Part shown: piece by piece, positions 32,478 to 42,606 of the stretch
Numbering within the stretch: position 1 is the stretch's first letter
Layout: each line of letters begins with the position of its first letter
Assembly: GCA_012976225.1 (NCBI GenBank)
Contig: JAAVVG010000007.1
Span: 744,001 to 808,000 of the forward strand
Length of the DNA stretch: 64,000 bases
Direction: 5' to 3'
Origin: Golubevia sp. BC0850
Taxonomy: Eukaryota; Basidiomycota; Exobasidiomycetes; Golubeviales; Golubeviaceae
The notes under the pieces: model-generated
What the model saw: only the letters and a program-made list of their open reading frames with translations
What the model was told of the DNA's origin: nothing
The model's database searches: none
Program-made: the position numbers and the translations under genes

Positions 32478-35400
32478 CTAGTTTGACAATTCAGCGAGGA
32501 TCTTTGCGAAAAGAGCATTAAAGTCTTTGTTGACGTCCTTAGCTGAAGGTCCACCAGTTGAGCTTCCGCAGACGGTACTAGATGAGGCATAGTAGCTTGA
32601 ATCAGTTTTCTTGCTGTCTGAATCCGAGGTACAGTTCAGACCGCCGAGTAAACTAGTAGTCTTCTCACTTCCAGTCGAACGTTGCTCCAAGTTTGGAGCG
32701 GAGATGTTCAAGTACTTGAGGAGAGCAGCCAATCCGGTTCCTGCAGAGCTGGAGCTTGAATCAGATTCATCGGTAGAGACATCTGAAGAGGCATCAGTTG
32801 CGTTGGAGGAGCCGGCGAGTCCGTTGAGAATCGAGGCGATGTCCTTAGATCCGGATCCAGATCCAGTAGGAGTCTCTGAGGTAGGATCAGTGAGACCAGA
32901 TGCACCACTTGAGTTGGAAGAACCAGCTAGTCCAGTGAGAATTGAAGCCATGTCGCTGGAGTTGGGATTCTCAGATGGAGAGGAGGATCCGGATGAAGAA
33001 GGATCCTTGAGACCAGCGAGAATTGAGGCCATGTCAGAAGAGCCAGTTCCAGTTTCAGTTCCCGAAGAAGTTGAGCTGGTTTCGGAAGTTGAGTTGGAGG
33101 ATCCAGCCATGAGAGCAGCGATTTGTTCTGGAGTTAGTCCTGATCCAGCTCCTGAGCCTGAGGCTAATGACGACGAGTTGGTGGTAGGCACTCCAGTTGG
33201 AGCTGGTACTGAGGTCGAGAATGGAACTGGAGCATCGATGGTAGTGGTTCCGAGAGCAGTTGGTTCTTGGAAAATAAAAGGAAATGGAAAAATAAGAGGT
33301 GAAAGAGTCAGTGACGGTCGCCAGGCCAGAGGAAAGAGAAATCACTTCCTGAGATACTCACGGACAGACAAACTGAAACTGGTCGTTTGGATGAGGTCTG
33401 CAGTGGCGGTAGCAGTGACAACCTCTCCCACGTCGTAAGCTGAAGGAGCGATGGTAGGCTTGACGATGGAAGTTGGAGTGCCCCATGGAGCTCCAGCCGG
33501 AAGAACAGAACTGAATGACAGATAAGGGACGTAGGAGTGAGGTGAGCTCTGCGAAAAATGTTGTGAATGTGAACTTTTAGAATCTACTCACGGATTTTTC
33601 CCAGCTTTGGGGTTCTCAGACAAGAAGTCTTCGGAAAGATGAGCGAGACCAATCGAAGGTGGTTCGAAACGGTAGGCAGAGAAGACGTTCTTGAGGAATC
33701 CAGCTCCAAAGACAGCATGGGTAGAGCCTGAAATTTGGATCTGACAGACTAGAACTCCATCGGTGGTGTTGACTCTTTGAGCGACGAGATCCTCGAAGTT
33801 CACTGGGAACTCTTGACCTCCGTAAGTGACAGTCAGATTGAGAGGAGAGGGACCAGCGAAGGGCATAGGACATTCGACCCAGTCACCAGCCTCGTTTCTC
33901 TGGACGTTTGGAGTTTCTGAGAGGACAGAAGTGAGGACATCTTTTGGCAGAGAGATCTGTCGAAAAGAGGAGGAGGAGAAGAGGATGTCAGCTTTGCTAA
34001 CCATCTGTAGATGAAAAGGAGTCGCAGCCGTCTTCCAGACAGCACTCCCATTCCTCATTACTCACTGCAGCGCTGCCTGTGTCAAACAAAGAAGTCATAT
34101 CCTCTGTTCCAACAATCTGTTTTCCGTTGACGGTCAAGAAATCGATCTGGGATTTCCATGAGGAAGGCTTGTCCTTGGAGTAGGCATTCTCAAAGACTAA
34201 TGGCTTCCAAGAAACATTACCAGAGTATAGACTAGAGTCGAGCTCTCCTAGAGTGAAGACTCCTCCCTCGTTTTCTGAAGTAGCAGTGACGTTGTCCTTC
34301 ACCTTGTTACGTAGCATCGAGAAGGAGAAGAGAGGCTCTTTCAAAGCACCGGATCTCCAAAGCTGCTCGACTACTGGTGTCGTGTTGGTACGAGACGGAG
34401 TGATTCCTAAGAGGGAGGAAGAGCACAAAACGGAAGAGAAAGAAGTCAGACCACATGCAAGGCAACAGTGTCGAGCAACCCACTAATCCAGTCTCTTTTC
34501 ACCACTCACCAGCGTTCATGGTACTCCATCCAAGACCCAAGATTCCAGAGACGCTTGATCCTGGAGTAGAGAAATTTCCAGCCTGGAAAACGTATAGATT
34601 GGAAGGGAGAGAAGAGGTCAGAAGGAAGCATAACGTCGACACTGAGCTGCTACGACTTGCGCTGCCAGTTCTTCCGCGACCAAAATGATCCTCATCAGAA
34701 AGGACTTACAGTCATGACTCCGAAAGGAGTGTCATCTTTCAGAGATAGGAAGAAGCAAGAAAGTCAGAGAAGAGATTATGACGCAGCGCACATTTCATTT
34801 CTCTCCCTTTACACTCACCGAGGACAAAACCTCCTACAATGACTTTGTCCTGAATCATAGTGGCGTTGAAGTAAGTGGTATCGGCGTATCTGTAGCGTGC
34901 GGTGATTCCAAGATCGGTAGCGTTGGTCTGGGATAGAACGAAAGGAGCCCCTCTTGAGGTTCCATCACCTCCATTGGGGTAGTTGGCTTCGAACTCCTCG
35001 CCGTAGACAGCAAGGAGACTACTTCCTAGAGGAAAGAATGGAAAGGGGAACAAGAAGTGAAGCGGAGTCAGACCTCTGCGTTTCGAAGTTTTCCGCCAAA
35101 CTCGATGTGTTTTCGACTCTGTAAACCCATCCATCCCAAAGAAATCATAATCCCATCCACCCCCAAAGAATCGGCTGAACGCACCAGTATCGAGCTGAAT
35201 ATAAAGCTCTTGGACATCTGGAGAACCGAATCCGATGACTCCAGCATAGAGCCAATCTTGACCTCCGTCGACCATGTCATCTTCGATTCCCTCGTCACCA
35301 AGTCCACTGTCAGTAGAGTTGTCGTCTCTCTTCTTCTGTTGAGTGACCTTTACAGAACGACGGATAGGCTTGAGTGGGATTCGGTAGCTGGCAGGCTCAT

Positions 35401-35518
35401 TTCTTGGTAGCGGATCTCTTGAGAATAGGGAGTTGAGGTTTAGGGAAGGAAGAGGTGCGGAGGCGACCCCTGCTAGCAGCCCAAAAGCGGCTAGGGAGAG
35501 AGTTGTCTGAGTGAGCAT
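32478..35518 (-). CDS. Secreted pepsin-like aspartic protease (family A1) with repeat tail
   Basis: Begins with a signal peptide (MLTQTTLSLAAFGLLAGVAS) and a basic pro-segment (KRD site region near VTQQKKRDD). At least eight exons. The first catalytic motif is IQLDTGAFS and the second SLFDTGSAAVS, so both DTG aspartates are present. Also seen are WLYAGVIGFGSP, TARYRYADTTYFNATM, VIVGGFVLGE, GILGLGWSTMNAG, WRSGALKEPLFSFSML and GAGFLKNVFSAYRFE, which follow A1 order. After the protease domain comes a Thr/Ser/Pro linker and a Ser/Gly-rich tail with repeated amphipathic units: SDMASILAGL, SDMASILTGLAGSSN, KDIASILNGLAGSSN and GLAALLKYLN. The tail ends AKILAELSN with no GPI signal. Secreted or wall-associated is inferred. 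Confidence 0.88.
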
Positions 35519-36117
35519 CTTTCAAAGATGAATGGATTGTGAGTTGTTGATTAGATGAAAAAGAAAAGAAACGGCCCGCGCTTGTTGATAAAAGAAGGTG
35601 AGAAAGTGAAGAGACGTTCCGGCGTCTATGAGAAGAAAATGTGAAGGTTTGAAGAGATGGGAGGAGAGGAAAGGGGTGGGTTGACTCTGACAGCGTGGCT
35701 TTTATGGGGGCACATTGAGGGAACGTTCAAGGTCGTCGACTCAGTACTCAGGGGTATTCAGGAAGAGAATGAGAGAAGGTTGCGAGGAATTTGGGAAATG
35801 ACAGAGAGAAGGGAGGAAACACCTCCGCTTGACTCCGAATCCGGACCCCTCGGACTGACCCTTTCATTTGGTCTTGCTCTTATCGTTCAGATCATCGATG
35901 CCGGTTCTTATCCATGCGGCTCCAGAAATAGGATTTGCTAGGGGGGAATGAGATGATGAGAGGAAATGTGACATGTGAATAATATATACTATGTAGTGCA
36001 CAAAGGGAAATGAATCCTGTCGTCATCTCATCGATCTCTTCGACAAGGCACTACTTAAAGCGCACCCTCAATCCTAGAAGCAGAATTTTCTCCTTCCTTC
36101 AAACCCTCACTTAAAAG
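35519..36117. other. Upstream region of the aspartic protease
   Basis: About 600 bp with no gene. A plus-strand open frame at 35657-35941 has no recognisable domain and lies in the likely protease promoter. Confidence 0.4.
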
Positions 36118-36771
36118 ATGGCTCAACGTCATCCTCATCCTCCTCACTGGGGCCTCGTCACTTCAACTTCAACTTGTGGGCTGACGTGCCTTCCACCAGT
36201 TCTCTCTCCGGCAGAAAGAGGATTTCGAATCGTCTCCTAGTGTATTCACAGATTATTTGTCCAGGTCTCAGCTCGCAAGGGAGGCTGGCAGCTCTGGTCC
36301 AGACCTGCCGAGTACCGTCGACCACTCATCACGAGTTTTCTTTTGCCACTTCAATTTAAGACCTTTCAAAGCAACTTCGTCACTTCGAGACCTCCCTTTA
36401 CTCTACCCAAGATCCTTCAAGACAGATTGAATAGTCACTGGGCTAATCAGCAACCAGGTTACTCTCCCTCTTCGCCCTCTTTGTCTTCCACCTCTACTTC
36501 CACCACAAAGAATCTAGATTTCTATTTTCCGCTTCTACCATAAAACCCAGTGATCATAAAAGTGTACGTACCTCTCAAAAGCAGAGCCATTTTAGAGGCT
36601 GAAGAAGACTCATGGGTGGACCAGTACAACTACAATGGCGGACTATTTGCCGACCCACTGTTAGACGTCAATTTAATCAAGAGGATTCAAGCAGTAGAAG
36701 GAGCTTACCAATGTCATCAAGCTAGGATTCAGTCCCTGGAAGAAGCTTTACCGGTTACGAGAGAGAAGTGA
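36118..36771 (+). CDS. Uncertain small gene
   Basis: ATG at 36118 gives MAQRHPHPPHWGLVTST. The same frame, after one stop at 36238, stays open to 36542 with RLFVQVSARKGGWQLWSRPA and RPPFTLPKILQDRLNSHWAN. A further open piece at 36550-36771 has KVYVPLKSRAILEAEEDSW and a helical end, VEGAYQCHQARIQSLEEAL. Composition looks protein-like, and short introns could remove the two stops, but I found no firm splice pair. No family recognised. It may be a real small gene, a decayed gene or chance. Confidence 0.3.
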
Positions 36772-37535
36772 AGGTGGGAGGGCAAGTCGTTGGTTACTTC
36801 TATTCGGTCACTTCTGAAGACGGGGGAAAGAGACTTGGATTTAATTGGCAGAATCTTGAAGTCAGATGTGGTTAACATCAAAGAGGAAGAAACTGCGGTT
36901 GAAAGGGGGTTAGAGGGCTGCTTTGGAATAATCTTTGAGAGAAATTAGGAGTAGCTACAGACCCCTTTTCCGTTTGCTGGACTTGCTGTTATTGTCCCAA
37001 TCTTCAACTTTGAACTTTTGAAAGTTTCTATGCACATGATCTATTCCATGTGTTCACTTCTGGACGATTACTACGTATTATTACTGTTCTCTCTCTTTTG
37101 TCCTACCCCTCCCGACCCTCGAGGTTCCTCTCCGCGCACCTTCTCTCAAAGCTTCTCCCAACGTCGACCCGATTCGAACATTTGAAATTGAACCTTGCGC
37201 ACTGTCGGATTTGAAGAGGCTTCGAGAGAATGTGTTGAGAACGTTCTCGTTCCCTGTATCTTCAAACTCCTCCTGGCTTTCGTTAGTAGCGCCAAGACGA
37301 TCCAAAAGCATGTAATGAGCGTGAGGACGGAGACGCTTCTTTCCCTGATTTTTCCCCTGGATTCTCGCCTGAAAAAAGCAAAGGATCGATTGGAAACGTG
37401 CTTCGAATCTTCAATTCGATATGGAAAGACCTTTCGGTACTTCGTACTGTCGTGTGCCATATAAAAGGGAACCTCGTTTCCCTACGTCCCTTTTCCAAAC
37501 TTCAAGTTTCCAACAAACTCCTTCGGTCTCCAACC
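36772..37535. other. Intergenic and alkaline phosphatase upstream region
   Basis: No gene is supported apart from the TATA-like box described separately. Open frames near 37081-37464 on both strands overlap one another and lack domains. Confidence 0.45.
37460..37467 (+). promoter_or_regulatory. TATA-like box of the alkaline phosphatase gene
   Basis: TATAAAAG 69 bp before the ATG at 37536, in a pyrimidine-rich leader. Position and sequence suit a core promoter; no experimental support. Confidence 0.5.
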
Positions 37536-40114
37536 ATGAAGCTCCTCTCTTTCGTTCTACTCTCATTCTCCCTCGCCTCTGTGACCTCTGCTGCTCCAAA
37601 GAAGAATTCCAGAAAGCAGTCTTTCATTCAACTGGTTTCTGATGGATTCGGGCCTGCCAGTGAGACCTTCGCTAGATCCTTTGTTCAAGGAAGAGACTCG
37701 TAAGTAGAGAGGTCGAGACAAGAACGTGAGTGGCGAGAATGGCAAATTACTGACCTCATCCTCGTCTTCTTTAACTTCTTTTCTCGAATCTCATCTGTTC
37801 TGTTTCAATCCTTTCCACTCGACCTTCACCTCTGCAGTCTCGCTTGGACAGCGGAGCTCCCATTAGACAAGCATCTTGTCGGAACTATCCGTACCAGATC
37901 CACCGATTCTCTCGTAACAGACAGTGCAGCTAGTGCTACTGCCTATTCCTGTGGAATGAAGAGTGTCAATGCCTACATCGGAGTGGACTCTGAGAAGAAG
38001 CCCTGTGGGACAACGTTAGAGGCAGCCAAAGCCAAAGGGTACAAGACCGGCTTAGTGGTGAGTTGAGTTGAGACTTGTTAGCCACTCACGAGCGTCAGAT
38101 TGATCTTTTTTCCTTTTTTCATAGTCTACAAGTCGTATCACTCATGCCACTCCTGCTTCTTGGAGGTGAGTAGACCTGAAGAAGAGAGCCCAGGTCAAAT
38201 GTTGATCTCGAGCTGATTCTTCCATTTCTGCCTCCTGCCTGCTGTCTCACTTCTTCTTCTTTTCCCCATCCTTCTCTTTCTAAGTGCTCATGTCGACGAC
38301 AGAGATGCTGAAGACGAGATTGCCTCTCAGCAATTGGGAAACTGTAAGTCCCATTCTCAAGAAAGTGATTGACTCAATTCGAATTTCAATTAGCACGAGA
38401 ACTCATCTCTCCGTTTTCAATCACTTCTCCACCCAATAGACATGCTCGGAAGACAGGTAGATCTTCTATGGGGATGCGGTCTTCGTCAATTCTTACCCAA
38501 CACCACTGAACTAGGAATCAGAACTGATGGCAGAGATTTGATCGCCGAGGCTAAAGAGGCTGACTGGACTTTCTTGACTACTCGTGAAGACTTCGATTCT
38601 ACCAGTAACGGAACAAAGGTGACTTTCCCAAGTTTAGCTCTTTGGGAGTCATCTCCTTCCCACTGTGCTTACGAGCTAGATCGTAAACCAGAAGAAGAAC
38701 CCAGTCTAACTGAGATGGCTCTGGCCGCTTTGACCGCCTTGGACAGTCAAGAGGAGCCTTTCTACATCATGATCGAAGGAGCTAGAATCGACCAGTGAGT
38801 GCTCACACTCTGCAGCAAGTTTGACCCCCCCCCATTTCAAAGTTTCGGTTCTGACAACCCCTTCCCCCTCTTTCTTTCTTCTTCCTTTCTTCCGCCTTAC
38901 AGCGCAGCTCATAACAATGATCCAGTTGGACATGTGTATGACATCCTAGAGTACAACAAGATGGTCGAGGCCGTCACTGGATGGATGGACAGTAAGAAGA
39001 AGGCCGACGAACCTGAGGTTATTCTAATCTCCACCTCTGATCATGTGAGTACTCGATTGTCAGACAACGGGTTTTCTAGAGGGTAAGCAGAATCTCGTAG
39101 AGACAGCGATCGACACAATGAAAGAGGCTACTGACCTTTGTCTTCCCTTTCCCCTCTCCCACTTGCGTCTGCGTCTTCCCAGGAATGTGGAGGACTTACC
39201 TTGGGAGCTGGAGGAGAGTACCTTTGGTACCCAGACGTTCTTCTCAACGCTACTCACACCACCGAATATCTTGCTGCTCAATTCGCTTCTTTCAACGAGT
39301 CCGAACCTGTCCCCACTGACGAGGCAAAGAGAGCCTACATCGTCGACGAAGTTATCTCCAAGGGACTCGGCATCTCTGACGTCACCGACGCAGAGATCGA
39401 AGCCACAATGGCATCAACCGAAGATGAACTAGCTCTCACCATCTTTCTCGGAACTCTGCTCAACACTAGAGCTCACTTGGGGTGGTCTACCACTGGGTGA
39501 GTTGCGTGTTGACACATCTCTGTTCCGGCCTCGCCTCTGACATTCCTCCTCCCTCTTCTTTTCAATATTCCAGACACTCTGGAATCGACGTCAACCTCTA
39601 CTACTACGAATCTCCAAGCAAAAGCAACAAGCACAAAGAAGAAAGAAAGAGAGAGTTCGTGAGTAGGCAGAGATCATTTCCCCGTTGATCTCTAATTTAG
39701 TCTGACCCTTCTTCTGTCTTCTTTCCTCTTCTGCAGGTTGGCAATCACGAAAATAGTGAGTGCTCAAAGATGGTTTCTTGTTGATCTACTGGTCGATCTG
39801 ACCTTCCTCCTGTCTTCTTTTCCTCTTCTCCAGCCTTCGTCGGTACCTGGACCGCTGACTATCTAGATCTTGATCTTGAATCCATCACTCGCACGTTGAA
39901 CAACGGATCCAACTATTCTTGGGCTAATGACTGGTCCGACAAGCTTTCTACTTTCACCGACAACCTGGAGCACTACCATGGTGGTAAGGCAAGTGCAGGG
40001 CCTGCTAAGAGGGAGGAGAACAAGAGATACGGTTATACCAACACTGAAAACGTCGAGATTCTCAAAAGAATGTCCGAAAAGAGTCATGCTCAATCAAAGA
40101 GAACCGAACTTTGA
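37536..40114 (+). CDS. Alkaline phosphatase (EC 3.1.3.1), secretory
   Basis: Hydrolyses phosphomonoesters at alkaline pH; secreted or vacuolar. A signal peptide (MKLLSFVLLSFSLASVTSAA) is followed by LVSDGFGPAS (metal-binding Asp), and after the first intron DSLVTDSAASATAYSCGMKS, where the TDSAAS serine is the phospho-acceptor. STSRITHATPASW, AHVDDRDAEDEIASQQLG, MIEGARIDH joined to AAHNNDPVGHVYDILEYN, ISTSDHECGGLTLG and GHSGIDV complete the metal-site pattern. About ten exons, all with short introns. The C-terminal exon ends SKSNKH... then, after two tiny exons, a further charged stretch to EKSHAQSKRTEL. The 38904-39048 exon has a partial duplicate in the intron of the RTA1-like gene. It is convergent with the O-methyltransferase gene (185 bp). 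Confidence 0.93.
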
Positions 40115-40299
40115 GTTTTTACTCTCTCTCTTTGCACTCTTGGGGTCTTTGTGTTTTTGTAGATACTATATATACTTTCACATCGATTTAGAATTCATTT
40201 AGCTTTGCTCCAATCTTCGTTGTCATACGCAAAGGCAAGGATTACAAAACACAGACGAGAACCAGTAACGAAAAAAACATTCCATAAACAAGTAGAGCA

Positions 40300-42294
40300 T
40301 TACGCCAATCTGGCTTCTATGATGCCTTGAGGAGCTCTGCAGAGGTAGACTCTTTCTAGACTGAGACCTGCGCTTTCGAAGAGAGAGGAAAATTGATCCG
40401 GACTCCTTTCTTTGCCGTTGATTGACTGTAACATCTGTGAGCCGGAGAAGAAGAAAGGTTAGGATGTAGAAAAGATCTCGAAGGTCTGTTCTTTTTTATG
40501 TCTCACCTCGTACGCAATCGCCAGCTTCAACATTCCTCCAGCACCGTTGCTTTCTGGAACTGGAAAAGGTGCTGCCGAATCTCCTTTGCCTATAAGTATA
40601 GATTGCATCACGCTATCCTGGATTTGAGAGAAGAGACATGAAGTCGAGGAGTCAGTTCATCAACTCCTTCACATCTGGCCACCGAAGTTCTCACGATAAT
40701 CAAGATCCGAGAATCATGAGTCATGACTGCCGCCAGTTCCTTCAAGATATCTAGAAAGAAGAGAAAAAGGCACTTGGAAAAGGAGTCAGTTAACAAAGGT
40801 ATTGGACAAGACTGGAAGAAGTTGAGAGATAGAAGCATCCATCTTCTCTCGTACATCAAAGACGACTAGTCAACTCACGAATGCAACACTCATCCGAATT
40901 TCCATGAAGAATCCAACGCATAAGAAAGACGCACTCTTTTCCCCTTTGAGGTTGAGGTTGAAGATAGTCGTGAACTTGGAACTCAATTCTTCCTTGAGCG
41001 ATTGCCTCGGAGAACTCTTTCTGAAAGTGTTGTTTTGCTAGAAGAACAACGACTTCACTGTCTTGAATGCATCCCAAAAGATGTGGAAAAACTTTCAAGA
41101 TGGGAAGAAGCAGCGCACCTTGACCACCGCCGACGTCGACGATTTTGGTGCCTTTACGAAGTTTCTCCCAAGGATAATCTGGTCGGCAAAAGAACGGAGA
41201 ATCCGATCATGAAAAAGGTGAGCCAGGAAAATGACAGTCAGACTTAGAATGAGCAAAGTCAAAGCATTTCGTCCTTCCCTTCGCTGTGTCGACTCACCTG
41301 AAAGCCATCCGTTCAGGCCATCACTTCCGTATCCGATCATCGCTCTAGAGAATTGAGAAGCTCTCGAAGGATGGTATCTGTCTACTAACTGATATATTGT
41401 CTCTACTCCCTTCTCTTTAAATTCAGCCGCGATGGCTGACGCTGAATCCTTCGCCCTGACACTGCCTCCTAAGATTGGATCCAATAAGACTTCAGTCAGT
41501 TTTGTAGACCCTTTCAGAGAGAAGAAATTTACGTAAGAAACGAAATCTCTGATGGTTCCCTCTTTCAATAGAAGCAAAGAGGTACGAGAGTTGGAGAAGT
41601 GACCATCTGAGACCTCAGTGAAGACGTGCATGTTTGCAAAATAACGAAGGACTTGAAGAAGCTTGTCTTTGTCAACCTTTGATGATTCTGAAAGGGTAGA
41701 AATCGATACGGGACCGGGACCTTTCTCTTGAAGAATGTCTGGAATGTTTGAGGACACGACTAGGTCCAAAGCCGTCGTGGTATGGTGCTATTGGCAGGAA
41801 GAGGAAGAGAAGAGAACAGGATAAAGGAAGAGTGAGAAGACATTCAACCTTTTGCTCAGAGGGTAAAATTATCAGAATGGAAGGAGGGGTAGGCAAAAAG
41901 TGGCCGAAATTGTTTCAGACTCACAGAGAAAGAAAGTTCAAGCAGCCTTTCTCCACAGGGTTTGACACAAGTCAAAAGCATTCCTAAAGTTCCAGCTAAG
42001 ACCGATCTACATTTGAACAATTCTTGAGTTGGTAAAAAGGTCGGTGCGTCGAATGGATGGGGAGTCGCCGGAGAAGTTTCTGGAGGTTCTAAACCTGCCT
42101 TTTCAAGCTCTTTTTCGAAAAGCTGAAATAAGGAGTAGAGAGGAGAGAGGATAAATTGGATCAGCTCGACGAAGAGCAAGCTGGGGATTGAAGCTTATGC
42201 TGAATTCTAGACGAAGAGAAGGTGAGACACTTACATCCAATTGAGCGTTCAAAACCTTCCTTAACTCTAGAAACTCATTCAAGGCTTTAGTCAT
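40300..42294 (-). CDS. SAM-dependent O-methyltransferase (plant/fungal family 2 type)
   Basis: Start MTKALNEFLELRKVLNAQLD at 42294; about eight exons; stop at 40300. The N-terminal dimerisation/winged-helix region has HHTTALDLVVSSNIPDIL, VDKDKLLQVLRYFANMHVF and FSNSRTSLLLL. The middle has QFSRAMIGYGSDGLNGWLS. The SAM-binding motif I is KIVDVGGGQG, followed by VFPHLLGCIQDSEVVVL. The usual active-site sequence in this family reads roughly W.lHDWsDE.C; here it is RWILHGNSDECC, so the His is kept but the Asp-Trp is Gly-Asn. ILKELAAVMTHDSRILII and a C-terminal FSSLFESAGLSLERVYL complete the fold. Substrate unknown; no polyketide or peptide synthase is nearby. Confidence 0.82.
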
Positions 42295-42606
42295 TATTTT
42301 GGAATCAATGAAGAAGAAGGAGTTGTGGTGGTCTAGGAGAACATAAATTGATGTTCAAGATTTGACTTGACTCTCGACCAAGCGGCTCGAGCGATCCAAG
42401 CTTAGCTAACTCTCCCTCTCCTATTACCCTTCTCGAAATTTAACCTTCCGTCTGCGAGTAAGAGAGACGAATCTAACGAGAAATTAGATTCATCTACCCC
42501 AGGAATTGAAAACAACGTCCGAGCTGACAAGGCAAATGATAGACAAAGAACATTCAATAGAAACTGCTGCATATAATCTACCGAAAGTTATTCTATACAA
42601 ACGTTC

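Noticed and set aside
32611-33438. Plus-strand 275-codon open frame opposite the protease tail
   Set aside because: It is the antisense of Ser/Gly-rich repeats, where stop codons are rare by composition; no domain and no splice context.
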